DNA of 64,000 nt from Metabacillus flavus (GTDB lineage Bacteria > Bacillota > Bacilli > Bacillales > Bacillaceae): the NCBI RefSeq assembly GCF_018283675.1, contig NZ_JAGVRK010000001.1, positions 2,480,001 to 2,544,000 on the forward strand, read 5' to 3'. The translations under genes and the position numbers were made by a program. Position 1 is the stretch's first letter, and each line of letters starts with the position of its first letter. This document shows positions 54,677-64,000 of the stretch, one piece after another. The notes beneath the pieces are model-generated. The model saw nothing but the letters and a program-made list of their open reading frames with translations. It ran no database searches and was not told the DNA's origin.

Positions 54677-55624
54677 TTAGTACTCCTCTCTAAAGCGGCG
54701 TGAGATGTATTGAGCCAGGATGTTCATTAGGAGAGTGAACACAAACAGGGTCATTCCGACAGCATAGATACTGTAGTATTGGGTTGTACCAAATCCTGCA
54801 TCCCCAGTACTTGCCTGAACGATATAAGAAGTCATCGTCTGAATGGTTTCCGTAGGATTAAAAGTAAAGTTCGGATTTGATCCGCCTGCAAGTGTTACAA
54901 TCATTGTTTCACCGATTGCACGGGAGATCCCAAGAACGAAAGACGCTACAACTCCTGAAATTGCGGCAGGCAAAATAATTTTAATGGCCAGCTCGAATTT
55001 TGTTGCCCCCAACGCCAGTGCACCTTCACGGATGGCATTAGGCACAGAGCTCATTGCATCATCTGAAAGGGAAGCAATCATCGGAATGATCATAATCCCA
55101 ACTACAATTCCCGGGCTAAGCGCGTTAAAAAACGGAAGATCCGGGATCAGCTTTTGTAATAGAGGAGTAACGAAAGTCAATGCAAAAAAGCCGTAAACGA
55201 TGGTGGGAATACCAGCAAGAATCTCAAGTATCGGCTTAACGATTCTTCTCACGCGGTCTGAAGCATATTCACTCAAATATATGGCTGCTCCAAGCCCGAA
55301 TGGTACCGCAACAATTGTTGCAATCAGGGTTACAAGGAGAGTTCCAGAAACCAATGCAGATATTCCATAAACCTTATTTTCGTCTCCTGAAGCAAAAGGA
55401 AGCCATTCTGTTTTCGTAATGAATTCAATGAATGGAACCTGCGAGAAAAAAATAACAGTTTCTACAATTAACGTGTACAAAATTCCAAGTGTGGTAAGAA
55501 CGGAAACAATTGCTGTTAGCAATAAAATTACCGGTACTGCTTTTTCAACCAATCTGCCAGAACTATTCTTGGCTTTTTTCTCTTTTATCAGGTCGCGTAT
55601 TGATTGACCGCTTGACATAGCCAT
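54677..55624 (-). CDS. pstC: Phosphate ABC transporter permease PstC
   Basis: About 315 residues from the ATG at 55624 with AAAGGGG upstream; the longer frame lacks a ribosome site. Six membrane segments; the EAA loop is ALALGATKFELAIKIILPAAISGV. It adjoins pstA by one base. Confidence 0.94.
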   Translation of the reverse strand: MAMSSGQSIRDLIKEKKAKNSSGRLVEKAVPVILLLTAIVSVLTTLGILYTLIVETVIFFSQVPFIEFITKTEWLPFASGDENKVYGISALVSGTLLVTLIATIVAVPFGLGAAIYLSEYASDRVRRIVKPILEILAGIPTIVYGFFALTFVTPLLQKLIPDLPFFNALSPGIVVGIMIIPMIASLSDDAMSSVPNAIREGALALGATKFELAIKIILPAAISGVVASFVLGISRAIGETMIVTLAGGSNPNFTFNPTETIQTMTSYIVQASTGDAGFGTTQYYSIYAVGMTLFVFTLLMNILAQYISRRFREEY

Positions 55625-55700
55625 TTTTTGAAAACCCCTTTCCCTATACATAGGAAGGTGAGAAGCATTGCTGCTCCTCACCTATTAGATTGTTCAGGTA

Positions 55701-56681
55701 TTATTTCGTTGCTTCTTCAAACTTAGTCATTTGCTCTTTTGTTTCGTCTTCTGGAAGTTTAACATATCCAACTTCTTCAGAAAGTGTTGGAGCATTTTCC
55801 AAGTAGAATTTAACGAATTCTTTAACTTGCTCTTTTTCTTTAAGAGATTTATTGCTTACATAGATGTATAGCGGACGGGAAAGCGGATTGTAAGAACCGT
55901 CTTCAATTGTTTTGTTGGATGGTTCAACAGCTTTTCCTTCTTCATTTACAATTGGTACAGCTCTCATAGTGTCTTTGTTTTCGAAGTAGTAAGAGTATCC
56001 GAAGTAGCCAATTGCGTTTTTATCGTTTTGAACACCTTTTACAAGAACGTTGTCATCCTCAGAAAGTGTTGCAGATTTAGTCATTGGGTTGCCTTTTTTA
56101 TCGTTAGCTTCAAGGATAGCTTCTGTGAAATAGTCATATGTTCCGGAATCAGTTCCTGGAGAATAGAATTTGATTTCTTCTTTTGGCCAAGATGGATCGA
56201 TATCAGACCATTTTTCTGCTTTGCCGTTCTCAGTCCACATTTCTTGAAGCTGATCTACAGTCAATTCTTTTACAAAGTCATTCTCTTTGCTTACAACAAC
56301 AGAAAGACCATCGTTCGCAATTTTAAATTCAGTATATTCGATTCCAGCATCTTTAGCAGCTTTAGCTTCTTCATCTTTAATTGGGCGAGATGCTTGAGAA
56401 ATATCAGTTTCACCTGCAACGAAACGCTCGAAACCGCCGCCTGTTCCAGATACACCGATTGGTGCTTTTACATCAGGGTTTTCAGCAGAAAATTCTTCAG
56501 AAACAGCTTCACCGATTGGCGCTACTGTAGATGAACCGTCGATTGCGATTTCACCGGATAGCTTTTTATCTGTCTGTTCTGTTTTTTCGCCTTCTTTAGT
56601 TTCGCCGCCATTTCCGCAAGCAGCAAGTGCTAGTACAGAAGATGCCATAATAGTAACAGCCATAAATTTTAAGCTTTTCAT
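55701..56681 (-). CDS. pstS: Phosphate-binding lipoprotein PstS
   Basis: A 326-residue protein: lipobox LALAAC (Cys22), then [35 protein letters not shown] and [16 protein letters not shown], the phosphate-binding residues of the PstS family. It delivers phosphate to PstCAB and is the first gene of the operon. Confidence 0.95.
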   Translation of the reverse strand: MKSLKFMAVTIMASSVLALAACGNGGETKEGEKTEQTDKKLSGEIAIDGSSTVAPIGEAVSEEFSAENPDVKAPIGVSGTGGGFERFVAGETDISQASRPIKDEEAKAAKDAGIEYTEFKIANDGLSVVVSKENDFVKELTVDQLQEMWTENGKAEKWSDIDPSWPKEEIKFYSPGTDSGTYDYFTEAILEANDKKGNPMTKSATLSEDDNVLVKGVQNDKNAIGYFGYSYYFENKDTMRAVPIVNEEGKAVEPSNKTIEDGSYNPLSRPLYIYVSNKSLKEKEQVKEFVKFYLENAPTLSEEVGYVKLPEDETKEQMTKFEEATK

Positions 56682-56725
56682 TATTTCTTTTCCCCCTAAA
56701 GTGGTGTTTTTGTCCTACTTGAATA

Positions 56726-56779
56726 AGAATACCGTTAGACTATTAACTTGGTTTTAACCAATTGTTAAGGTTTTGTAAA
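56726..56779 (-). promoter_or_regulatory. PhoP-type Pho box and -10 of the pst operon
   Basis: Minus-strand TTTACA (56774-56779), TTAACA (56763-56768), TTAAAA (56752-56757) and TTAATA (56741-56746), exactly 11 bases apart, followed by TATTCT (56726-56731) as the -10. Four TT(A/C)ACA-like repeats upstream of a -10 are the PhoP activation layout of B. subtilis. Confidence 0.85.
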
Positions 56780-56825
56780 TATGTGATGCTTTATGTCGGT
56801 TTTTGTGACAAATAGACCCATTTTT

Positions 56826-56862
56826 TCTCAAAAAAAGAGCACTCTGGCTTGAGTGCTCTTAT
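56826..56862 (-). terminator. Terminator after pbpA
   Basis: AGAGCACTC and GAGTGCTCT around TGGCTT, flanked by A and T runs, lying 30 bases downstream of the pbpA stop. Confidence 0.88.
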
Positions 56863-56892
56863 TATGGCAATAGGGCTTGAAAATTATTCTAG

Positions 56893-59019
56893 TTAATCGT
56901 TTATCACCTTCTGCTCAATTTTTTCCATATTCTTTTCTTCTAATTGTTCCTTATCATGTTTAGATTTTAGTTCATAGTACTTATCCATTATTCTTTTGCT
57001 GATGGTTCGATTGATTGGATGGGAATTGGAACTTTTATCATACGCCCACGGAACAACCACCGAGAAGGCAATCTCAGGATGATCATTTGGAGCGTATCCG
57101 ACCATCGTTAGGTTATAGGTAGGCGAAAGAAATTTGCTTTTCACAGGACCATCATAAAAAGCCTGTGCCGTTCCGGTTTTGCCGGCCGGCTTATAATCTG
57201 CACCCATGAAGTATGGATATCCTGTTCCGCCCTTCTCCTGCATGACTTGTCTGAAGCCTTCTTGAACCCTTTCAATATTGCTTTGGCTCATTTCTAGTTT
57301 ATTCAGTATCTCAGGCTGAGAGGATTTCACAACCGGCCCAAGACCTTCTGAAGGAGCGGGCTCCCTTATTTCCCTGACCATCTGCGGCTTCATCCGGTAG
57401 CCCCCATTCGCAATGGTTGAAACATATTGGGCCATTTGCAAAGGTGTATACGTATCATATTGGCCAATTGATAAATCCAGCAGCAATCCCGGTGTGACAT
57501 CTGATCCCTGATACCCTGTTGCTTCATTTGGCAGATCAATCCCTGTCGGAACGCCAAGACCGAATTGGCTGTAATAATTCCGGAGCACACTGAATGTCCC
57601 TGTATCAAGCGGCAGAGAACCATTTTTCTTATACTTTCCTCCGGCCATCTCAATAACCGTTTTAAACATGTAAACATTTGAAGAACGCTTCAGCGCTTCA
57701 AGATCATCAATGCTTCCCATGGTTTCATGTGATTTTTTTGGAGGCGAGCCTTTAATGAAAAGCGGTTCATCCAGCAAAGTGGTGCCGGGTTTTATCGCTC
57801 CGGACTGATAGCCTGAAAGAACGGTTGCCCCCTTGACGGCAGAGCCCATTGTATAGGAAGAAGTCATTGCACCGAGTGAGAAATCCTTCATTTTTTGCCC
57901 CCCGCTGCTATCCTTTACAATTTGCTTGCCTGCCATGGAAAGCACCTCACCATTTCTCGGATCCATCATAACAACAAATGCCCGATCCAAAAGCTCAGTG
58001 CCTGATTCTTTTTTTGCCGCTTTGAGCTCTTCCTCAATAATTTTTTCAACTTCTATTTGAAGTTCAATATCCATTGTCAGAATTAGATCTTTTCCGCTTT
58101 TGCCTTCTGAAATCATTTGGGTTTCCAGGATATTTCCTTCCCGGTCTGTTATATTCTTAGCCCTGGCCTTCTCCCCCTGCAGGACATCTTCATACTGCAT
58201 TTCCAGATAGCTTGTACCTACCCTGTCATTCAAGCTGTATCCTTTAGCAAGGAAGGTGTCCCTCTGCTCCTTGGGAATTCCCTGCTCAGGTGAGGAAATG
58301 TTGCCGATCATTGTACGCAGCATTGTATCAAATGGATATTTTCGTTCCCAGTCTGTTGTAATGTCTACACCTGGAAGCTCATCAAGATGTTCGCTTACCG
58401 TTGCGAATTCCTTCGGTGTAACCTCTTTATTTTTAATAATTTGCGGAGTCATAGCATATCCGGCATCCATTTGCCGTTTAATGGCAAGTACTTCAAGCTC
58501 TTCTTTAGAAACCTTTGCTAAATCTTCCTTTGTAATTCTGCTTAGCTGAAGATCATACAGCTGGTCTTCGGATATCTTGCCTTCTCCTGCCTTTTGTCTG
58601 TCTTCATCCGTTATTTTTTTTTCTGCTTCATCAGGACGTGTAATAATCCAATAATCTTTTAAATCTCTTTCTGTGATCTTGTCCGTTTTTTGATCAATCA
58701 TTTTCGCCAGGGATTTAGCAATAGCCAGCCGTTCTTCTTGGCTTGTCGCCGAAGATCTGGTGTATGTAATCGCGTTAAGCGGCTCATTGTCCACTAAAGT
58801 ACTATAATTCCTGTCATACATTTTTCCTCTCGGTACCGTGGAACTCACATCGACTTCCTCTTTCCTGTCGAGTTCCTTCTGATAGTCCTGGCCATATACA
58901 ATCTGGACAATGCCAAGTCTGAGAACGATTCCGCAAAAAACGAGGAATACGATCAGGAAAAGGGCATTTAGGCGGACTGGCAGAAACCTTTTTCTTCTGC
59001 TTTTCTTCTCTTTCGTCAT
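56893..59019 (-). CDS. pbpA: Penicillin-binding protein 2A (class B transpeptidase)
   Basis: A 708-residue class B PBP: one membrane anchor (residues 18-42), a pedestal with RGKMYDRN, and a transpeptidase domain with SAVK (393-396, active Ser393), SSN (446-448) and KTGT (614-617). It cross-links side-wall peptidoglycan for rod shape and outgrowth. In the B. subtilis position between yqgE and pstS. Confidence 0.94.
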   Translation of the reverse strand: MTKEKKSRRKRFLPVRLNALFLIVFLVFCGIVLRLGIVQIVYGQDYQKELDRKEEVDVSSTVPRGKMYDRNYSTLVDNEPLNAITYTRSSATSQEERLAIAKSLAKMIDQKTDKITERDLKDYWIITRPDEAEKKITDEDRQKAGEGKISEDQLYDLQLSRITKEDLAKVSKEELEVLAIKRQMDAGYAMTPQIIKNKEVTPKEFATVSEHLDELPGVDITTDWERKYPFDTMLRTMIGNISSPEQGIPKEQRDTFLAKGYSLNDRVGTSYLEMQYEDVLQGEKARAKNITDREGNILETQMISEGKSGKDLILTMDIELQIEVEKIIEEELKAAKKESGTELLDRAFVVMMDPRNGEVLSMAGKQIVKDSSGGQKMKDFSLGAMTSSYTMGSAVKGATVLSGYQSGAIKPGTTLLDEPLFIKGSPPKKSHETMGSIDDLEALKRSSNVYMFKTVIEMAGGKYKKNGSLPLDTGTFSVLRNYYSQFGLGVPTGIDLPNEATGYQGSDVTPGLLLDLSIGQYDTYTPLQMAQYVSTIANGGYRMKPQMVREIREPAPSEGLGPVVKSSQPEILNKLEMSQSNIERVQEGFRQVMQEKGGTGYPYFMGADYKPAGKTGTAQAFYDGPVKSKFLSPTYNLTMVGYAPNDHPEIAFSVVVPWAYDKSSNSHPINRTISKRIMDKYYELKSKHDKEQLEEKNMEKIEQKVIND

Positions 59020-59156
59020 TTTACACCACCTTTTAAAGCATTTTTTCAGAATGATGAAAGAAAGACACCCTATGAGGGTGCCTTGTCTATTGTATTATTT
59101 TTTCAGTATCATTTCTACTCAGGCACTGGATTGTTACAGAATTGTAAGGATTACAG

Positions 59157-60449
59157 TTAAGTACCGTTTTCCCCATCCATTAAATTGGATTCTGCGACAA
59201 GAATTTCTCCATCCTCCCTATTGATGGATTCAGCTGGCTCCTGAAGATGAATTCTCCTTACAAACAGGTAAATGAGAGCGTGTCCTGCTCCAATCACCGC
59301 TAAATAAACAGGCAGTGCCTTCTGAACATTGAATAGCGTGACGACCGTAATAAACCCTGCTATGGAAACGACCCTTCCCCCATTTAAAAATAGCTCCCTG
59401 ATCACCATGTACTCGACTCTTGCCCCTGCCGCATTCCATGCTCTCCCAATTACATCATAGGTAAGCGATACATACGGAACGAGCAGCGTTGGATAAGCGA
59501 TGGCAATGCACACTGCATAGATCAACAGGTTTTGATAAGACATCTTAAATAGAATCAGGAATATTGAGACATAAAGCAGCATTCCCCCTGCCAATATGGC
59601 TTTTTTCCGGATTTTTTTCGTAATCAGCCGTGACGCAGCATAGTAAGCGATAAAAGCAATCGCTGAGTTAATCATTCCAAATGTCCCTAAAGCAAGTTCA
59701 CTTCCGGTGGTGATAAAAACGAACACCCCTATAACAAAAATAAAGGTGCCCTCCCGCAAGCCCTGAAAAAAGTGGGCAATCGTTATCAGCTTCCAATTCG
59801 AATCACTTTTCCTTTGAAGATAAACCTGTTTAATCAGATATTGTCCGTTAGATGGTCTTCTTTTAATAAGAAGGCTCATTCCTACTGCACAGGCAAATAA
59901 GATTAAAGAGATTGCAAAAATAATTTTATAGCCGCCATTACCAGAAAATAAGGAAATAACCAAACCTGCCGAAATTGGTCCAATCATCCCTGCAGATGAG
60001 GTTAAGATTCCTAAAAATCCGTTAAAAAAATCCCTTGTTTCCGGTTCGGTTATTTCAAAAGTCAGTACATTGAAGGCAAGCCAGTAAAACCCGTAGCCAA
60101 TCCCGAGAAGGGCACCCATTAACACTAAAAATTGATTTGCATGGGTTCCAATGATGAGCACGAGTACATAAAAGATGGAAAGAAAAAGCACACCAAGCCT
60201 TAGTACAATAACACGGTCAATTTTTTTGGCCCATCGTCCCGCTAATATAAATGTAAGGGGCTGCATGATGGCAATCGATAAATTGTAAATACCCAGGTCC
60301 GCAAATTCTCCCGTTTGTTTCCAGAGATAGACATTTACAAAGGAGTTGGACAGCGCAATACTGAGGGAATACAGACCGCCGATCGTTAGCAGCATAAGCA
60401 GGTCTTTATTGATTTCGATATTACCGATGAGTTTTTGCATTTTGGACAT
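59157..60449 (-). CDS. yqgE: MFS transporter YqgE
   Basis: A 430-residue protein with about 12 membrane segments and the MFS-like loop GRWAKKIDRVIVLRLG. Between pbpA and sodA as in B. subtilis yqgE. The substrate is unknown. Confidence 0.88.
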   Translation of the reverse strand: MSKMQKLIGNIEINKDLLMLLTIGGLYSLSIALSNSFVNVYLWKQTGEFADLGIYNLSIAIMQPLTFILAGRWAKKIDRVIVLRLGVLFLSIFYVLVLIIGTHANQFLVLMGALLGIGYGFYWLAFNVLTFEITEPETRDFFNGFLGILTSSAGMIGPISAGLVISLFSGNGGYKIIFAISLILFACAVGMSLLIKRRPSNGQYLIKQVYLQRKSDSNWKLITIAHFFQGLREGTFIFVIGVFVFITTGSELALGTFGMINSAIAFIAYYAASRLITKKIRKKAILAGGMLLYVSIFLILFKMSYQNLLIYAVCIAIAYPTLLVPYVSLTYDVIGRAWNAAGARVEYMVIRELFLNGGRVVSIAGFITVVTLFNVQKALPVYLAVIGAGHALIYLFVRRIHLQEPAESINREDGEILVAESNLMDGENGT

Positions 60450-60516
60450 AGCAAAACTTCCTTTCTGTCTCGTACTAGTGTGGCACGAAGAAAGGGAGTT
60501 ATGTATTCAAAAACAA

Positions 60517-60547
60517 GACAAAAAAAGAAGCAGGGAAACTCCCTGCT
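60517..60547 (-). terminator. Terminator after sodA
   Basis: GCAGGGA paired with TCCCTGC in minus-strand orientation, followed by TTCTTTTTTT. Confidence 0.88.
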
Positions 60548-60557
60548 CCTGTAAAAT

Positions 60558-61166
60558 TTATTTTGCTGCTTCGTAGCGTTTTGAAACCTCATCCCAGTTT
60601 ACAACATTCCAGAAGGAGCTGATGTAATCAGGACGGCGGTTTTGGTAGTTCAAGTAGTATGCATGCTCCCAAACATCAAGTCCAAGGACAGGAGTTTTAC
60701 CTTCCATGATTGGAGAATCCTGGTTTGGAGTGCTTGTTACTTCAAGTTCGCCATTGTTTACAACAAGCCAAGCCCAGCCGGAACCGAAGCGGGTTGTTGC
60801 AGCTTTTGCAAATTCTTCTTTAAATGCGTCAAATCCGCCAAATTTGCTGCTGATTGCGTCAGCAAGAGCGCCAGTCGGCTCTCCGCCGCCGTTTGGAGAA
60901 AGGATTTGCCAGAAGAATGAATGGTTTGAGTGACCGCCGCCGTTGTTGCGTACAGCCGTTCTTTTTTCTTCAGGAACTGCGTCCAGGTTGGAGATTAGTT
61001 CGTCAATGCTTTTACCTGCAAGGTCTTCATGCCCTTCAAGTGCAGCATTCACGTTTGTTACGTACGTATTATGATGTTTCGTATGGTGAATGTTCATTGT
61101 TTCCTTGTCGATATGAGGCTCCAATGCATCATAAGCGTAAGGCAATTGCGGAAGTTCGTAAGCCAT
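60558..61166 (-). CDS. sodA: Manganese superoxide dismutase
   Basis: A 202-residue Mn-SOD: metal ligands His27 ([10 protein letters not shown]), His82 region ([11 protein letters not shown]), Asp and His in [13 protein letters not shown]. The Gln/Gly pattern GGG and SGWAWLV indicate the manganese type. It removes superoxide in the cytoplasm. Confidence 0.96.
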   Translation of the reverse strand: MAYELPQLPYAYDALEPHIDKETMNIHHTKHHNTYVTNVNAALEGHEDLAGKSIDELISNLDAVPEEKRTAVRNNGGGHSNHSFFWQILSPNGGGEPTGALADAISSKFGGFDAFKEEFAKAATTRFGSGWAWLVVNNGELEVTSTPNQDSPIMEGKTPVLGLDVWEHAYYLNYQNRRPDYISSFWNVVNWDEVSKRYEAAK

Positions 61167-61316
61167 TTAAAATCTCCTCCTTAGTATATTATGTATTCCA
61201 GCAAAAGGACCAGGCCTTAAGCTTTCTGCAATCAGCGTACCAAATTAAATCAAATGTTTCAATGAATATGATTGGCTTTTGATACCGTTATCATTCACAC
61301 GGGTTCAGGAGTCCGT

Positions 61317-61799
61317 TTACAGAACAACAAAGAGGAAGTACCCGATCATGATGAGCTGAATTACGCTTTTGGCAAATACGCCTGATATAAATCCAATCAG
61401 CGAACCAATTCCCACTTTTACAGAGGTTTTCAAGTCTTTTTTGTGCACAATCAGTTCTGCTATTACCGCTCCAATAAAAGGACCAATCAGAATTCCGGCA
61501 ATCGGAATGGCAAAAGGGCCGACAAGAAGTCCAATCGTACTTCCCCAGATTGCCGCTTTGCTCCCGCCGACTTTTTTAATGCCAATTAAGTTGGTCACAT
61601 AATCGGCCGCGAACAGCACTGCCACAAAAATCCCTTCGATAATCCAGAAGGTGTAGCCGAATTGATCAAATCCGTAAAACAATCCATAAAGCAGGAAGCC
61701 CCCGACCACAAACACGACGCTTGGAATGATTGGGTAAATCAGTCCTGCAAAAGCAATAGCAAATGCTGCGATGATTAATGCCCAATATAAGAAGTCCAT
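61317..61799 (-). CDS. yqgC: DUF456 membrane protein YqgC
   Basis: A 160-residue protein from the ATG at 61799 (GGAGGATAAAAAA before it) with four to five membrane segments and glycine-rich [24 protein letters not shown]456 family, at the yqgC position. Function unknown. Confidence 0.88.
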   Translation of the reverse strand: MDFLYWALIIAAFAIAFAGLIYPIIPSVVFVVGGFLLYGLFYGFDQFGYTFWIIEGIFVAVLFAADYVTNLIGIKKVGGSKAAIWGSTIGLLVGPFAIPIAGILIGPFIGAVIAELIVHKKDLKTSVKVGIGSLIGFISGVFAKSVIQLIMIGYFLFVVL

Positions 61800-61883
61800 T
61801 TTTTTATCCTCCATTATGAAATACGAGCAAACGCACATTGTGCTCTTGCTTTCATTATATCTTAAACGGACTATAATTAACCT

Positions 61884-63515
61884 TTATTTCCGATAGCCTA
61901 AAACCGCTTCCGCTACATTTACGCAGTGGTCGCCAATTCGCTCCAGGTTGCTCACTATATCAACATAGACCATACCAGCCTGTGCCGAGCATTCCCCGTT
62001 GTTCATTCTGATAATATGCTTTTTCCTGAGTGTTCTCTCCATCCGGTCAATCCGGTCTTCCGCCTCAAGAACGCGGTTGGCAAGTCCGATGTCTCGGTCA
62101 TCCAGAGACTGAACTGCATGTTCAAGCGTTTTAACGGTTAAATCGAACATTTCCTCGAGGTCTTCTATAGCCTCGTCCGTTATTTTTACTTTGTTCGATA
62201 GCTTATAGTCCACTAATTCAATGATGTTTTCGAAATGATCGCCTACCCGCTCAATGTCCCTGACAGTGTCAATTAAAACAGAGTGTTCAGCCGACTCATT
62301 CTCATCCATTTCATTGCGGGATATAAGGATTAAATAGTCCGTAATTTTGCGGTCAAGATTGTTGATCACTTCTTCAATCTGGATCGCAGATTGTGCGTGC
62401 TTCTGCTGATTGGTTTTTAAATAGCCATTCGCTTCTTTTAGCCCCTTTACAGAGAAGCGCCCCATTCTCAGCACTTCTTCTTTTGCCTGACCAAGTGCAA
62501 TGGAGGATGATTGTTCTATAAATAAAGGATCCAAATGCTTTGAACGGTACTCAATGGACGGATCTTCACCTGGAATAATCTTTGTTGCCGCCCAGGCAAG
62601 CGCCCCGATAAATGGAAGCTGAATAAGTGCATTTGTTACATTAAACGTGCCATGTGCAAAAGCAATCGTCATTGCCGGACTTAAATTGAGATTTGTCTCC
62701 AGAGATTCAATAAAAATCGTGTACAATGGCAAAACAATTAAAAAGATTGAGGTCCCTGCCAGGTTGAAGATGACATGAGCCATCGCTGCCCTTCTTGCAG
62801 CCAATGAAGCACCGATTGATGCGAGTACTGCCGTAATCGTTGTGCCAATATTATCTCCAAACATGACTGGAAGAGCCGCATGCAAATCGACAAGATTCTG
62901 GCCGTATAACTCCTGCAGAATACCGATTGTTGCACTCGAGCTTTGAACTACACCTGTCAGCAGCGTCCCTGCTAAAACTCCAAGGAGCGGATTAGCACTT
63001 AGTCCTACAGTTAAATCCTGAAACAGAGACAGGGTACCAAGCGGCTTCATACCGTTCCCCATTAATTCCAAACCGAAAAAAAGAGCCCCAAAACCAAATA
63101 CGACTTGTCCAGCATAATGAACCTTTTTATTTTTAATGAAATACAAAAGGATGGCTCCGGCAGCTATAATCGGAAGTGAATATTCCGACACGTGGAATCC
63201 AATAATGAAGGCTGTCACAGTAGTGCCGATATTTGCCCCCATAATGACTCCAATCGCTTGCGGTAAATTCATAAACCCTGCACTGACCAGACCGACTGCA
63301 ATAACCGTCGTTCCGCTGCTTGATTGAATTAATACGGTAACCGCCATTCCAGCAAGAACCGCCATAACAGGATTGGTCGTAAACCGGTCGAGCATATCGC
63401 GCAGCCGGTTACCCGCAGAACGCTGTAATCCTTCTCCCATATATTTTATTCCAAATAAAAAGATCCCCAGTCCCCCCACAAATTCAAAAATCACTCGTTG
63501 GAGATCTAATTCCAT
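61884..63515 (-). CDS. Na+/phosphate cotransporter family protein (NptA-like) with PhoU-like tail
   Basis: A 543-residue protein from the ATG at 63515 with GGAGGG before it. Two inverted repeats carry the PhoNa/Pi-cotransporter QSSS motifs (VLIQSSSGTTVIAVGL near 66 and GVVQSSSATIGIL near 190), followed by a C-terminal PhoU-like helical region (about 335-535). It would import phosphate with sodium; close to the pst operon, it offers a second, low-affinity route. Confidence 0.9.
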   Translation of the reverse strand: MELDLQRVIFEFVGGLGIFLFGIKYMGEGLQRSAGNRLRDMLDRFTTNPVMAVLAGMAVTVLIQSSSGTTVIAVGLVSAGFMNLPQAIGVIMGANIGTTVTAFIIGFHVSEYSLPIIAAGAILLYFIKNKKVHYAGQVVFGFGALFFGLELMGNGMKPLGTLSLFQDLTVGLSANPLLGVLAGTLLTGVVQSSSATIGILQELYGQNLVDLHAALPVMFGDNIGTTITAVLASIGASLAARRAAMAHVIFNLAGTSIFLIVLPLYTIFIESLETNLNLSPAMTIAFAHGTFNVTNALIQLPFIGALAWAATKIIPGEDPSIEYRSKHLDPLFIEQSSSIALGQAKEEVLRMGRFSVKGLKEANGYLKTNQQKHAQSAIQIEEVINNLDRKITDYLILISRNEMDENESAEHSVLIDTVRDIERVGDHFENIIELVDYKLSNKVKITDEAIEDLEEMFDLTVKTLEHAVQSLDDRDIGLANRVLEAEDRIDRMERTLRKKHIIRMNNGECSAQAGMVYVDIVSNLERIGDHCVNVAEAVLGYRK

Positions 63516-63717
63516 CCGTATTTCCCTCCAGCTTTCTCTCTTTATTACGTTAATCAAGTCAATTATTAATGGATTGTGTATTTATTGTAAAGCTTTTTCG
63601 ATAAAAAGACTCATATTTTTACAAACATGGATATTTTCATTCAGCAGGACGAAACTTGTTTATACAGCTGCTCAAGAGTAAAATAAAATGGGATTGAATG
63701 ATAAAGGAAGTGAACGC

Positions 63718-64000
63718 GTGAACGTATTCAAACAGCTTGCAAAAAGTCTTTACTCTCCGAAGGATATCGCTTCGTTCCGATTTCAGGGAATTGGAAAAAC
63801 TATTCTTTATGTATTCATATTGAGCCTCGTGACCATCGTGCCGGCTTCTATTTTCCTTGGCCTGACAATCAGCAGCAGCATCACTGCTGCTCAGCAGACG
63901 ATTCAAAGCGATCTTCCCGGCTTCGCTATTAAAAATGGAGAACTCACAGCCGAAACGGATAAACCTCTTGAAATTAAGGATGGAGAACTTTTCATCGTGC
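63718..64000 (+). CDS. yqgB: DUF1189 family membrane protein, YqgB-like (3' end outside window)
   Basis: A GTG start at 63718 follows AAAGGAAGTGA. The visible 94 codons read NVFKQLAKSLYSPKDIASFRF, then a membrane helix (TILYVFILSLVTIVPASIFLG) and an extracellular start. This fits DUF1189 and the yqgB position beside yqgC/sodA. An in-frame ATG 10 codons earlier lacks a ribosome site. Confidence 0.75.
   Translation, partial: MNVFKQLAKSLYSPKDIASFRFQGIGKTILYVFILSLVTIVPASIFLGLTISSSITAAQQTIQSDLPGFAIKNGELTAETDKPLEIKDGELFIV

Overview
The window looks like a chromosome segment of a low-to-mid GC Gram-positive spore-former of the family Bacillaceae (Bacillus sensu lato). The reasons are the B. subtilis-like order yqgB-yqgC-sodA-yqgE-pbpA-pst-phoU-yqzC/yqzD ... 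rpmG-yqgN-yqgO-gluP-yqgQ-glcK-ltaS-yqgT-yqgU-yqgV-yqgW-yqgX-yqgY-mgsR-comG-yqzE, strong AGGAGG ribosome sites, a PhoP-type pst promoter, and SinR-like operators. Almost every gene is on the minus strand.

Region 1 (1-5067, read right to left): a paeninodin/pseudomycoidin-type lasso peptide cluster in the order C (cyclase) - A (precursor) - K (HPr-kinase-like peptide kinase) - B1 (recognition element) - B2 (leader protease) - N (nucleotidyltransferase, cut by the window edge). The 41-codon precursor has a 22-residue core with a predicted Ala1-Asp9 ring and a C-terminal Ser, the residue phosphorylated in paeninodin. The cluster has its own sigma-A promoter overlapped by two SinR-like palindromes. 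As read, the cyclase carries two 1-base frameshifts.

Region 2 (5100-28618): a 23-kb exopolysaccharide operon related to B. subtilis eps. It holds the chain-length and tyrosine-kinase pair (epsA/epsB-like), epsC/L/M/N-like genes for a diacetylbacillosamine-type priming sugar, an epsG-like polymerase, a flippase, eight glycosyltransferases, galE, a pyruvyltransferase, acyl- and methyltransferases, a deacetylase and a membrane-anchored GH88/105-like hydrolase. The EAR (epsC) antitermination RNA lies between the epsB and epsC homologues, and an intrinsic-terminator-like hairpin follows epsC. The operon occupies the position next to comG-yqzE where B. subtilis has tapA-sipW-tasA.

Region 3 (28921-33708): yqzE, aroK and the comG competence operon (comGB frameshifted as read). 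Region 4 (33786-47186): conserved housekeeping and stress genes (mgsR, yqgX, ltaS, glcK, gluP, rpmG and others). Region 5 (47273-51620): a nucleotidyltransferase/glycosyltransferase/DUF4912 group and yqzD. Region 6 (51617-64000): yqzC, phoU, the pst phosphate operon, pbpA, yqgE, sodA, yqgC, a Na/Pi cotransporter and the start of a yqgB-like gene.

Two themes stand out. First, near-identical TTCTTTATAAAGAAC palindromes occur at the lasso promoter, in and around the eps promoter, next to the EAR element and in front of a small unknown gene beside mgsR; this suggests that lasso peptide production belongs to the biofilm-matrix regulon. Second, all the gene-breaking frameshifts (two in the cyclase, one each in deacetylase, acyltransferase and comGB, and three in a decayed fragment) sit at short homopolymer runs, mostly one base short, so sequencing or assembly error must be excluded before any of these genes is called inactive.
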